Source: Thermoplasmata archaeon
GTDB taxonomy: Archaea > Thermoplasmatota > Thermoplasmata > Lutacidiplasmatales > UBA184
Reading direction: 5' to 3'
DNA: 64,000 nucleotides
Assembly: GCA_021828195.1 (NCBI GenBank)
Contig: JAKASQ010000002.1
Coordinates: 378,609 to 442,608, forward strand
Below the pieces are notes generated by a model that was not told where the DNA came from, searched no databases, and saw nothing but the letters and a program-made list of their open reading frames with translations. Below, in pieces: positions 57,893 to 64,000 of the stretch (positions are counted from its first letter, which is position 1; every line of letters begins with the position of its first letter). The translations under genes were made by a program, and so were the position numbers.

Positions 57893-59632
57893 GTGCCCAG
57901 CGTGCCGCTCTCGCCCGAGACCCTCGTGCGCGCCCGCCGTCTAGCGCTCGAGAATGCGATCACCCACGGAGGGCTTCCGCGAGCCGGCCCGATCGTCGCG
58001 CGTCTCCTCGGCACGGACCCCACCCTGCGGCACGACGCCCCCGCCGTCCAGGCGGCGGTCGAGGCCACCCTCCGGGAGATCGCCGCGCTCTCCCCCGAGG
58101 CTCGAAGCGCCGCGCTCGCGGCCCTCGGGGGGGCGGAGGCGAGCACCCCACGCGCCGTCACGTCCGAGGAGGGTACGTTCCCCGATCTCATCGGAGCGCT
58201 GCCGGGAAAGGTCGTGCTGCGGATGGCCCCGTTCCCGAGCGGCAGCCTGCACATCGGCAACGCGCGGATGCTGTTCGTCAACGAGTACTACCGGCGGAAG
58301 TACGACGGCCGCCTCTTGCTCGTCTTCGACGACACGCCCGGTTCGGAGGAGAAGCGGGTCGACCTGGAGGCGTTCGATCTGATCCTCGGAGACCTCGAGC
58401 TTGCGGGGATCCATCCGGATGCGGTGTACTACAAATCGGACCGCGTCGACAAGTTCTACCCGTGGGCCCATCGCGTCATCGCGCGCGGCGGGGCGTACGT
58501 CTGCGTCTGCCCGGCCGAGACGCTGAGGGAGAACCGCGAGGCAGGACGGGCCTGTGCGGAACGCCTGCAGACCGTCGAGCAGACGCTCGAGATGTGGGAG
58601 CGGATGCTCTCGGGAGGGTTCGCGCAGGGCGAGGCGGTGCTGCGGCTGCGGACGGACATCGCCGACCCCGATCCCGCGTTCCGCGACCGCGTGCTGTTCC
58701 GCATCAACGAGCAGGCGCATCCGCGCGTGGGCCACAAGTATCGGGTGTGGCCGATGCTCGAGTTTTCCTGGGCGGTGGACGACGTCGAGCTCGGGGTCAC
58801 CCACGTGCTCCGTGGAAAGGATCTGGTGGTGGAGGATCGCATGCAGCAGTTCGTCTGGAAGCTCCTCGAGATCCAGGGGCCCCCCTTCTTGCACTGGGGC
58901 CTATTGCGGGTGCGAGAGGCGAAGATCTCGAAGAGCAAGTCCTACCGCGAGGTCAAGAGCGGCCTCTACGACGGCTGGGCCGACCCGCGTACCTGGTCGC
59001 TGCGTTCGCTCGATCGTCGAGGGATATCGATGGACGCCTGCCGCCGTTTCACCCTCTCCTTCGGCATGTCGCTCTCCGACATCGAGGTACCGGCCGAGAC
59101 CCTCTACGCCGAGAACCGCAAGCGGATCGACCCGATGACCCCGCGCCGGGCGTTCGTGGCCCAGCCGGTCCGGGTCGATGTGGACGACTACCCCGCCGAA
59201 CTTCGGACCGTGGGCCTCCCGAACCACCCCGACCGCGCCGAGCTCGGAGTGCGGACGGTGCCCGCGGGGCCCTCCTTCTATCTCGCGCGAACCGACCTAG
59301 AGACCCGGCTCGGGCTCGAGGTCCGCCTCAAGGACCTGCTCAACGTCCAGCTCCCGGATCGCCTGGCCCCGGAGGCATCCCATCTCTCCGCCCGGTTCAC
59401 GAGCCGAGAGAACAAGCGGATCCCGCGGCTCCAATGGATCGGCGCCGAGGGAGCGACCCCGGTCGATATCCTCGAGATCGATGGGACCCATCGAACCGGC
59501 ACGGGTGAGCGAGCGCTCCTGGACGCGGCTCCGAGGGATATCGTGCAGTTCGAGCGGGTCGGATTCGTCCGGTTCGAGGCCGACTGGTCCACGGGCTCGC
59601 GTCCGGTCCGTGTCGTGTTCGCCCACGGGTAG
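57893..59632 (+). CDS. gltX: Glutamyl-tRNA synthetase, archaeal type (likely non-discriminating)
   Basis: 579 residues. A helical N-terminal extension (about 1-100) precedes the class I core: HIGH-type PFPSGSLHIGNAR (about 114) and KISKSKSYREV (about 343), followed by the archaeal GlnRS-like beta-barrel anticodon domains. It charges tRNA(Glu) and, given GatDE at 3.7-6.9 kb, presumably tRNA(Gln) too. A TATA-like GCTTTAAC lies just upstream, so it is probably leaderless. Confidence 0.95.
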   Translation: MPSVPLSPETLVRARRLALENAITHGGLPRAGPIVARLLGTDPTLRHDAPAVQAAVEATLREIAALSPEARSAALAALGGAEASTPRAVTSEEGTFPDLIGALPGKVVLRMAPFPSGSLHIGNARMLFVNEYYRRKYDGRLLLVFDDTPGSEEKRVDLEAFDLILGDLELAGIHPDAVYYKSDRVDKFYPWAHRVIARGGAYVCVCPAETLRENREAGRACAERLQTVEQTLEMWERMLSGGFAQGEAVLRLRTDIADPDPAFRDRVLFRINEQAHPRVGHKYRVWPMLEFSWAVDDVELGVTHVLRGKDLVVEDRMQQFVWKLLEIQGPPFLHWGLLRVREAKISKSKSYREVKSGLYDGWADPRTWSLRSLDRRGISMDACRRFTLSFGMSLSDIEVPAETLYAENRKRIDPMTPRRAFVAQPVRVDVDDYPAELRTVGLPNHPDRAELGVRTVPAGPSFYLARTDLETRLGLEVRLKDLLNVQLPDRLAPEASHLSARFTSRENKRIPRLQWIGAEGATPVDILEIDGTHRTGTGERALLDAAPRDIVQFERVGFVRFEADWSTGSRPVRVVFAHG

Positions 59633-59680
59633 TTCCCCAACCTTTGATAGGCCGTGTGCGGTCTCCGGAGTCCTGAACCC

Positions 59681-60070
59681 ATGCGCTTCCTCCACACCTC
59701 GATCACCGTGCGCGACCTGGACGAAAGCCTCGCCTTCTACACTGGGATCCTCGGTCTCGAGTTCGAGCGACGACGGCCAATCCTGGAGAACCACGCCGAG
59801 ATTGCCTTCGTTCGGGATCCCCGGTCCGATGCGCGGATCGAGCTCACGCACTGGGAAGGAAAGAACACCGTCGAACCCGGCGAGCAGCTCGACCACCTCG
59901 CCTTCCAGGTGCCCGATCTCGACACCTTCCTCGCCCGGGTCCGTACCGCGGGCGTGCGGGTCGCGAAGGAACCGTATCGCCTCGAAGGCGGGTCCGGCCG
60001 GATCGCATTCATCCTTGATCCGAACGATGTGTGGATCGAGCTGATCGAGCGCCCCGCACCGCCGTCGTAA
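59681..60070 (+). CDS. Glyoxalase/VOC-fold protein
   Basis: 129 residues. Two beta-alpha-beta-beta-beta modules with metal positions FLHTSITVRDLDESLAFYTG, HWEGKNT, HLAFQVPDLD and DPNDVWIELIER. Members include lactoylglutathione lyase and methylmalonyl-CoA epimerase; the acyl-CoA context makes an epimerase possible but unproven. TATA-like CTTTGATA lies about 32-39 nt upstream. Confidence 0.85.
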   Translation: MRFLHTSITVRDLDESLAFYTGILGLEFERRRPILENHAEIAFVRDPRSDARIELTHWEGKNTVEPGEQLDHLAFQVPDLDTFLARVRTAGVRVAKEPYRLEGGSGRIAFILDPNDVWIELIERPAPPS

Positions 60071-60074
60071 GCTC

Positions 60075-61322
60075 GTGAGCGACGCGGCTCCCTCGGCCCC
60101 GGATCGGCCCGAAGCACGCCCTCTCTTCGCCGTTTTCGGAGCCACGTTCTTCATCCGGTTCGCCTTCGGCATCACGACCGCGATCTTCGCGAGCTATCTC
60201 ATCGGCCAGTCGCAGGGGCTCGGTGGGGCCTCGCTCGGCACGGTGGGCCTCGTCATCGCGATGAGCCCGATCGGAGAGTTCGCGACCGTGCTCCTCTCGG
60301 GCGCGGCCGCCGACCGCTGGGGACGATGGCCGATGCTTCTCGCGGGGATGGTGGTCGCGGCGGTCCTCACCGCCCTCGTTTCGACGACCCGCTCGGCGAT
60401 CGCGCTCGGCGCGATCAACCTATGCTTCGGGGTGGCGAGCGGGGCGATCCTCGCTTCCAGCCTCGCGTTGGTCGCCGACGCCTCCGCTGCGGGGGAGCGG
60501 GGGTTCGAGATGGGCCGCTTCGATGCGATGAACCTGTCCGGCTGGGTGCTCGGGTTCGCCGCCGGATTGGCGGCCCTCACCATCCTGCCGAACTCCGCCC
60601 TCGGGACGGCGTTCCTCCTCAGCGCAGCGGTGCTGACGGCCGGGGTGTTGTTCATCCTCCTTGCCACCCGCGGTCGAGTGAGGTGGGCCGAGGGCCGGCC
60701 GAAGGTCCCTCGTCTCCTCGCCCAAGCTCTTCGACGGCCGGAGGTCTGGTGGGTGACGGTGCCCTGGCTCACGATCTACATGCTGATCGGGACGGCTCTC
60801 GCATTCCTCGGGTCGAGCTCGGGGGGGGAGGGGTTTCCGCGGATCGATCTGGCCGTGTTGATCGGCGGAGGGGGCATCTTGCTCGTATTCACCCAACCGG
60901 TCTACGGGAGGTGGTCCGACCGTTTCGGCCGGATCCGACTGCTCGGAGTGGGAACTACGGGCTTGGTGGTCGTCCTGTTCGCGGCCGGGCTGATTGCCGC
61001 GTACGGGCCGCTTCCGGTCCTGCTCGCCGCGGCCGGGACCGGGGTGATCGCCGCCTTGGCCTACGGTCCGGCGGCCCTGGCGGCGCTGACCGATCTGAGC
61101 GTGTCGCTCACCCGGGCCACGACGATGGCGATCTATTCGCTGACGATCTCCCTCGGAATGGTGCTCGGCCTAGTCGTCTCCACCACCCTGTACGATGCGC
61201 TCGGCACCCCGGGTCTCGATCTGTTCTTCGGCGGGATCTCGGCCACGCTCGTCGCATTGACCGTCTTGCAGTGGCGGCGAGTACGATCGGGCGAGCTCCC
61301 GATCACGACTCCGGCTCGATGA
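60075..61322 (+). CDS. Major facilitator superfamily transporter
   Basis: 415 residues, GTG start 5 nt after the VOC gene. Twelve membrane helices; the loop 2-3 motif is GAAADRWGRWPML and the loop 8-9 counterpart YGRWSDRFGRIRLL. Substrate unknown; a drug or metabolite exporter is common for this shape. Its stop overlaps the convergent cation transporter by 20 nt. Confidence 0.88.
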   Translation: MSDAAPSAPDRPEARPLFAVFGATFFIRFAFGITTAIFASYLIGQSQGLGGASLGTVGLVIAMSPIGEFATVLLSGAAADRWGRWPMLLAGMVVAAVLTALVSTTRSAIALGAINLCFGVASGAILASSLALVADASAAGERGFEMGRFDAMNLSGWVLGFAAGLAALTILPNSALGTAFLLSAAVLTAGVLFILLATRGRVRWAEGRPKVPRLLAQALRRPEVWWVTVPWLTIYMLIGTALAFLGSSSGGEGFPRIDLAVLIGGGGILLVFTQPVYGRWSDRFGRIRLLGVGTTGLVVVLFAAGLIAAYGPLPVLLAAAGTGVIAALAYGPAALAALTDLSVSLTRATTMAIYSLTISLGMVLGLVVSTTLYDALGTPGLDLFFGGISATLVALTVLQWRRVRSGELPITTPAR

Positions 61323-62187
61323 CGATGTGCCGGAGCTGAGGATAGGCCTGCCGCAGACCGAGGGAAACGCGGTCGATCGCCGCCTCGATCTGGTCGGTGG
61401 TCATGCCGTCCGGGAAGTTGATCCGGAGCGCGATGAGGACGTCGTCCGGGCCTAGCATCATCGATTGGAGGCCGCGGACCTTCTGCACGGAAGCGTCCCG
61501 CTCGATGAAGGCGAGGATCTCGCGCGCGACCCGGGGCGGGATCGACTTTCCGATGAGGAGCTCTCGGCTCTCCGCGGTGAGGATGAATCCGGTCGCGACG
61601 AGCATCCCCCCGACGATCGCCGCGGCGATGCCGTCCGCGACGTTCGTGTGGAACCAGGCGACCACGACGATCCCGCTGAACGCGACGATGCTGCCTCCGA
61701 TGCTGACGAGGTCCTGGTAGAAGATCGCCTTCAGTCCGAGATGGGAGGATTCCATGAGCGTCGCAACGGTCTCCCGGGACACGCGGAGCTCCCGCAACGT
61801 GATGTAGATCCCCCCCAAGCTGCCGATGATCGATAGCCCCACGACCACCAGGGCCGAGTTGACCTCGGAGATCGGGCCGGGGGAGGCGATCTGTTGGACA
61901 CCCGTGAGCAGCACGAGTAGCCCCGCGATGCTGAAGGTCACGAGGGAGGCGACGAACGCCCAGAAGAACCGCTCCTTGCCGAACCCGAACGGGTGCTCGT
62001 GCGTGGGTCGTCGATGGGATGCGTAGGTTCCCCACAGCAGGAGGAGCGCTCCGACCAGATCCGTGACCGAGTAAATCGCCTGGGAGAGGACGGCTCTGCT
62101 CCCACTGGGGACCGCCACGTACAGGTTCGCCCCGAACAGGATCGCGTTCAGCACGATCGTTCCGACGATGATGACCTGCGGTCGCAT
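61303..62187 (-). CDS. Cation diffusion facilitator (zinc/iron/manganese exporter)
   Basis: 294 residues from the ATG at 62187. Six membrane helices; helix II carries YSVTDLVGALLLL, the loop HRRPTHEHPFGFGKERFF is the His-rich metal loop, and QDLVSIGGSIVAF fits helix V. The C-terminal ferredoxin-like domain starts at about residue 210. It exports divalent cations using the proton gradient. The usual Asp pair is replaced partly (YxxTD and QDxxS), so metal preference is uncertain. Confidence 0.88.
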   Translation of the reverse strand: MRPQVIIVGTIVLNAILFGANLYVAVPSGSRAVLSQAIYSVTDLVGALLLLWGTYASHRRPTHEHPFGFGKERFFWAFVASLVTFSIAGLLVLLTGVQQIASPGPISEVNSALVVVGLSIIGSLGGIYITLRELRVSRETVATLMESSHLGLKAIFYQDLVSIGGSIVAFSGIVVVAWFHTNVADGIAAAIVGGMLVATGFILTAESRELLIGKSIPPRVAREILAFIERDASVQKVRGLQSMMLGPDDVLIALRINFPDGMTTDQIEAAIDRVSLGLRQAYPQLRHIVIEPES

Positions 62188-62345
62188 CCTGGGCCGGTGG
62201 GTTCTCCGACAGACCGGTGGCCGGGATACAGCGGGGCGGATTATGAGGGTGCGCCCGCGCGCCCCCGATAGGTCCGGGAGGCGCGGACGGTGGGAGACCA
62301 ACCGTTAAATCGCGGTGCCCCGTGCTCGGTACCGAGAGGGTTTGC

Positions 62346-63317
62346 ATGCCGAGTTCGCAGGGCCGTGCCCCCGACGGAGCGCGCCTGGTGACGGGATCGG
62401 GAACGCGCGGGCGCACCCCGCGGTTTCCGTTCTCTCGGCTGAGCCTCTCCCCGGGGAAGCGGGCCCGCCTCAAACGGATGCTCTACACCTACGGTCCGGG
62501 CGGAGGGACGATGCTGGTCCTCCCCATCGACCAAGGGCTCGAGCACGGTCCCGCCGACTTCTTCCCGAACCCAGCCGCTGAGGACCCGGAGTACCAGTTC
62601 CAGCTCGCGATCGAGGGGAAGTTCAGCGCCATCGCGCTGCATATCGGCCTCGCGCAGCGCCACTTCGCCGAGTACGCCGGCGACATCCCGCTGATCCTCA
62701 AGCTCAACGGGAAGACCAACATCCCCCCCGATTCCGAGCCGTTCAGCCCGCTGACGGGGACGGTCGAGGACGCCGTTCGGCTCGGGGCGGACGCGGTGGG
62801 CTACACCGTCTATGTCGGCTCGTCGGCCCAGGACCGGGACTTCCTTCAGTTCCACCAGGTCCGGGCCGACGCCGACCGGTTCGGCATGCCGATCATCGTC
62901 TGGGCCTACCCTCGGGGCGACGCGGTCGCCCAGAAGGGTGGGAAGGAGAGTCTCTACGCGATCGACTACGCCGCTCGGACGGCCCTCGAACTCGGAGCAG
63001 ACATCGTCAAGGTGAACTTCCCGGTCCGGTCCGAGAAGGACAAGGCCAGCCCCCCGCCGTACAACACGCTGAACGTCTCGGCCGAGGACGCCTTCCGCAA
63101 GGTCGTCCACAGCGCCGGACGGGCGATGGTCCTCGTCTCGGGCGGGGAGAAGGTTCCGGATGCCGAGCTCCTCCACAAGGTCCGCGATTCCATGGACGCC
63201 GGGGCGACGGGGATCATCTTCGGCCGGAACCTCTGGCAACGCCCGAAGGCGGACGCGTTAGCGATCACTCGCGAGATGCATGCGATCTTCCGAGAGTATG
63301 CCCAAGGCACCCGCTGA
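62346..63317 (+). CDS. fba: Class I fructose-bisphosphate aldolase, archaeal (DhnA/FbaB) type
   Basis: 323 residues from the ATG at 62346. LPIDQGLEHGPADFF, VWAYPRGDAV and DIVKVNFP (Schiff-base Lys) fit the archaeal/FbaB class, with SGGEKVPDAELL in the late phosphate loop. It cleaves fructose-1,6-bisphosphate in glycolysis and gluconeogenesis. The related 2-amino-3,7-dideoxy-heptulosonate synthase shares the fold. The basic N-terminal 40 residues are longer than usual, and a start further in is possible. Its 3' end overlaps tsr3 by 20 nt. Confidence 0.9.
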   Translation: MPSSQGRAPDGARLVTGSGTRGRTPRFPFSRLSLSPGKRARLKRMLYTYGPGGGTMLVLPIDQGLEHGPADFFPNPAAEDPEYQFQLAIEGKFSAIALHIGLAQRHFAEYAGDIPLILKLNGKTNIPPDSEPFSPLTGTVEDAVRLGADAVGYTVYVGSSAQDRDFLQFHQVRADADRFGMPIIVWAYPRGDAVAQKGGKESLYAIDYAARTALELGADIVKVNFPVRSEKDKASPPPYNTLNVSAEDAFRKVVHSAGRAMVLVSGGEKVPDAELLHKVRDSMDAGATGIIFGRNLWQRPKADALAITREMHAIFREYAQGTR

Positions 63318-63882
63318 TGGAATCCCGAAGCTCTGGCTTCTCGTCCTAGGTGACGACCACCCGAGGGCCTGCACGGGCCGCCGGTTGATAGCCCACGGGC
63401 AGGCCCGCTTGTTCCCGACTCGGCGTCGAAGGACCCCCGTACCCGTCGTGCTAGATCCTTACGCGCCTATCCCCCTCAGTCGCCAGGATCGTTCCCAGAT
63501 ACTGAGGGGTGGATTGTTGGCGGTGGATTGCTCATGGAACCGGCTGAGCGTGCGGGGGGCGCTTTCCGACCCAATCAACCCTCTCATGAGAGGAGGTCGC
63601 CGACGGCGGTTGCCCATGCTGGTGGCGACCAACCCCCAACACTACGGTCGGCTTGGCCAGCTCAATACCGCGGAAGCGCTGGCTGCCGGCCTCGCCGTAT
63701 CCGGGCACCTTTCGGCAGCGGCTCGGCTCCTCATGGGATTCGCCGGAGGTGCCTCATTCCTCCAGCTAAATCGGCCCCGGCTCGCGGCGTATGAGGAGGC
63801 CCGAGATCCGGGAGAAATCCTCCGGGCCGAGCGGGAGCTCTTCACGGTTCTTCCGGATTTCCGGTTGCTGAGTAGGTTCTGA
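63298..63882 (+). CDS. tsr3: 16S/18S rRNA aminocarboxypropyltransferase Tsr3
   Basis: 194 residues from the ATG at 63298. DDHPRACTGRRLIAHGQA opens the protein; VDCSWNRL and RRRRLPMLVATNPQHYGRLGQLNTAEALAAGL are the SAM-binding Tsr3 (RLI/DUF367) motifs, followed by GFAGGASFLQLNR. It transfers the 3-amino-3-carboxypropyl group of SAM to a hypermodified uridine in small-subunit rRNA helix 31. It overlaps the aldolase end by 20 nt. Confidence 0.92.
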   Translation: MPKAPADGIPKLWLLVLGDDHPRACTGRRLIAHGQARLFPTRRRRTPVPVVLDPYAPIPLSRQDRSQILRGGLLAVDCSWNRLSVRGALSDPINPLMRGGRRRRLPMLVATNPQHYGRLGQLNTAEALAAGLAVSGHLSAAARLLMGFAGGASFLQLNRPRLAAYEEARDPGEILRAERELFTVLPDFRLLSRF

Positions 63883-63903
63883 ACTGTTGAGGTCTGCATG
63901 GCC

Positions 63904-63911
63904 TTATATCT
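63904..63911 (+). promoter_or_regulatory. TATA box of the IS607-type transposase
   Basis: TTATATCT 22-29 nt before the ATG, followed by CATAG-x6-CTATG, a small inverted repeat, at about 63916-63931. Confidence 0.55.
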
Positions 63912-63932
63912 CTCCATAGCGTGCCCTATGCC

Positions 63933-64000
63933 ATGCGACTCTCCGAGTGGGCGCGGCGGAACGGGGTCGCATACAAGACCGCGTGGAAGTGGTTCAACGC
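63933..64000 (+). CDS. tnpA: IS607-family TnpA (serine recombinase), N-terminal fragment
   Basis: 22 codons reach the window edge: RLSEWARRNGVAYKTAWKWF. This is the MerR-like helix-turn-helix that begins IS607-family resolvase/transposases. The recombinase domain with its catalytic Ser would follow outside the window, and an accessory TnpB gene often follows TnpA. The element is probably intact or recent, because the start has its own TATA box. Confidence 0.82.
   Translation, partial: MRLSEWARRNGVAYKTAWKWFN

Larger units (their letters stand above)
63901..64000 (+). mobile_element. Left end of an IS607-type insertion sequence (partial)
   Basis: The transposase start and promoter mark the element; its exact left boundary is not set, because IS607 elements lack inverted terminal repeats and target duplications. 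The element continues beyond 64000. Confidence 0.6.

Overview
The window is GC-rich archaeal chromosome, densely packed on both strands. The archaeal signature is clear. It includes Sec61-gamma, Spt5, TBP, aIF1A, GatD/GatE, an archaeal-type GluRS, a class I CCA-adding enzyme, RPA with its partner protein, Orc1/Cdc6, Bud32, Rnp4/Rpp21 and Tsr3. TATA boxes lie about 20-45 nt upstream of many starts, and many of these transcripts look leaderless. FtsZ, a TPP riboswitch and an ETF/acyl-CoA dehydrogenase/aconitase metabolism suggest a respiring, organotrophic Thermoplasmatota-like euryarchaeon. The lineage is inference; no marker here fixes it.

Layout. 1-2.8 kb: the 3' end of ftsZ, then secE-spt5-rpl11 and two small genes. 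2.8-6.9 kb (minus): the gatD-gatE-phosphoglycolate phosphatase-Zn-finger operon, translationally coupled by GTGA overlaps. 7.0 kb: tRNA-Arg(GCG) with an insertion in the D-loop. 7.5-14.1 kb (minus): aconitase, then a thiamine-type ABC transporter controlled by a TPP riboswitch. 14.3-20.6 kb: pdxS, a GT4 glycosyltransferase, pyrF, RPA plus its partner, and a membrane-anchored FKBP. 20.6-22.8 kb (minus): a coiled-coil protein, a broken ion permease and larB. 22.8-37 kb: a fatty-acid/acyl-CoA block with two acyl-CoA dehydrogenases, etfBA, fixC, enoyl-CoA hydratase, acyl-CoA synthetase, DUF35 and thiolase, interleaved with aIF1A, Nnr and Bud32. 37-44 kb: zinc-ribbon membrane proteins, a GT87-like protein, a ThiI-like PP-loop protein, a secreted protein with a near-identical internal duplication, a hydrolase and a Nudix protein. 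44.3-51.5 kb: TBP, a TatD-like hydrolase, tmk, orc1/cdc6, lipA, the CCA enzyme and an AmrS-like radical SAM enzyme. 51.5-56.1 kb: an accessory stretch holding a strongly structured noncoding segment, a ribbon-helix-helix protein, a second secreted-domain paralog, two pseudogenes and an orphan CARF-wHTH regulator, ending at tRNA-Leu(CAA). 56.2-64 kb: rnp4, a RuvC-like protein, gltX, a VOC protein, an MFS and a CDF transporter, class I aldolase, tsr3, and the first codons of an IS607-type transposase.

Functional logic. GluRS plus GatDE form the indirect route to Gln-tRNA(Gln). EtfAB would collect electrons from the two acyl-CoA dehydrogenases and pass them to quinone through the FixC-like protein. 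LipA, aconitase and thiamine uptake serve 2-oxoacid and TCA metabolism. The most notable items are the D-loop tRNA intron, the TPP riboswitch with a visible ribosome-site sequestering hairpin, the secreted domain family with a recent 536-bp internal duplication, the CARF regulator outside any CRISPR context, and the structured noncoding segment at 51.5 kb.
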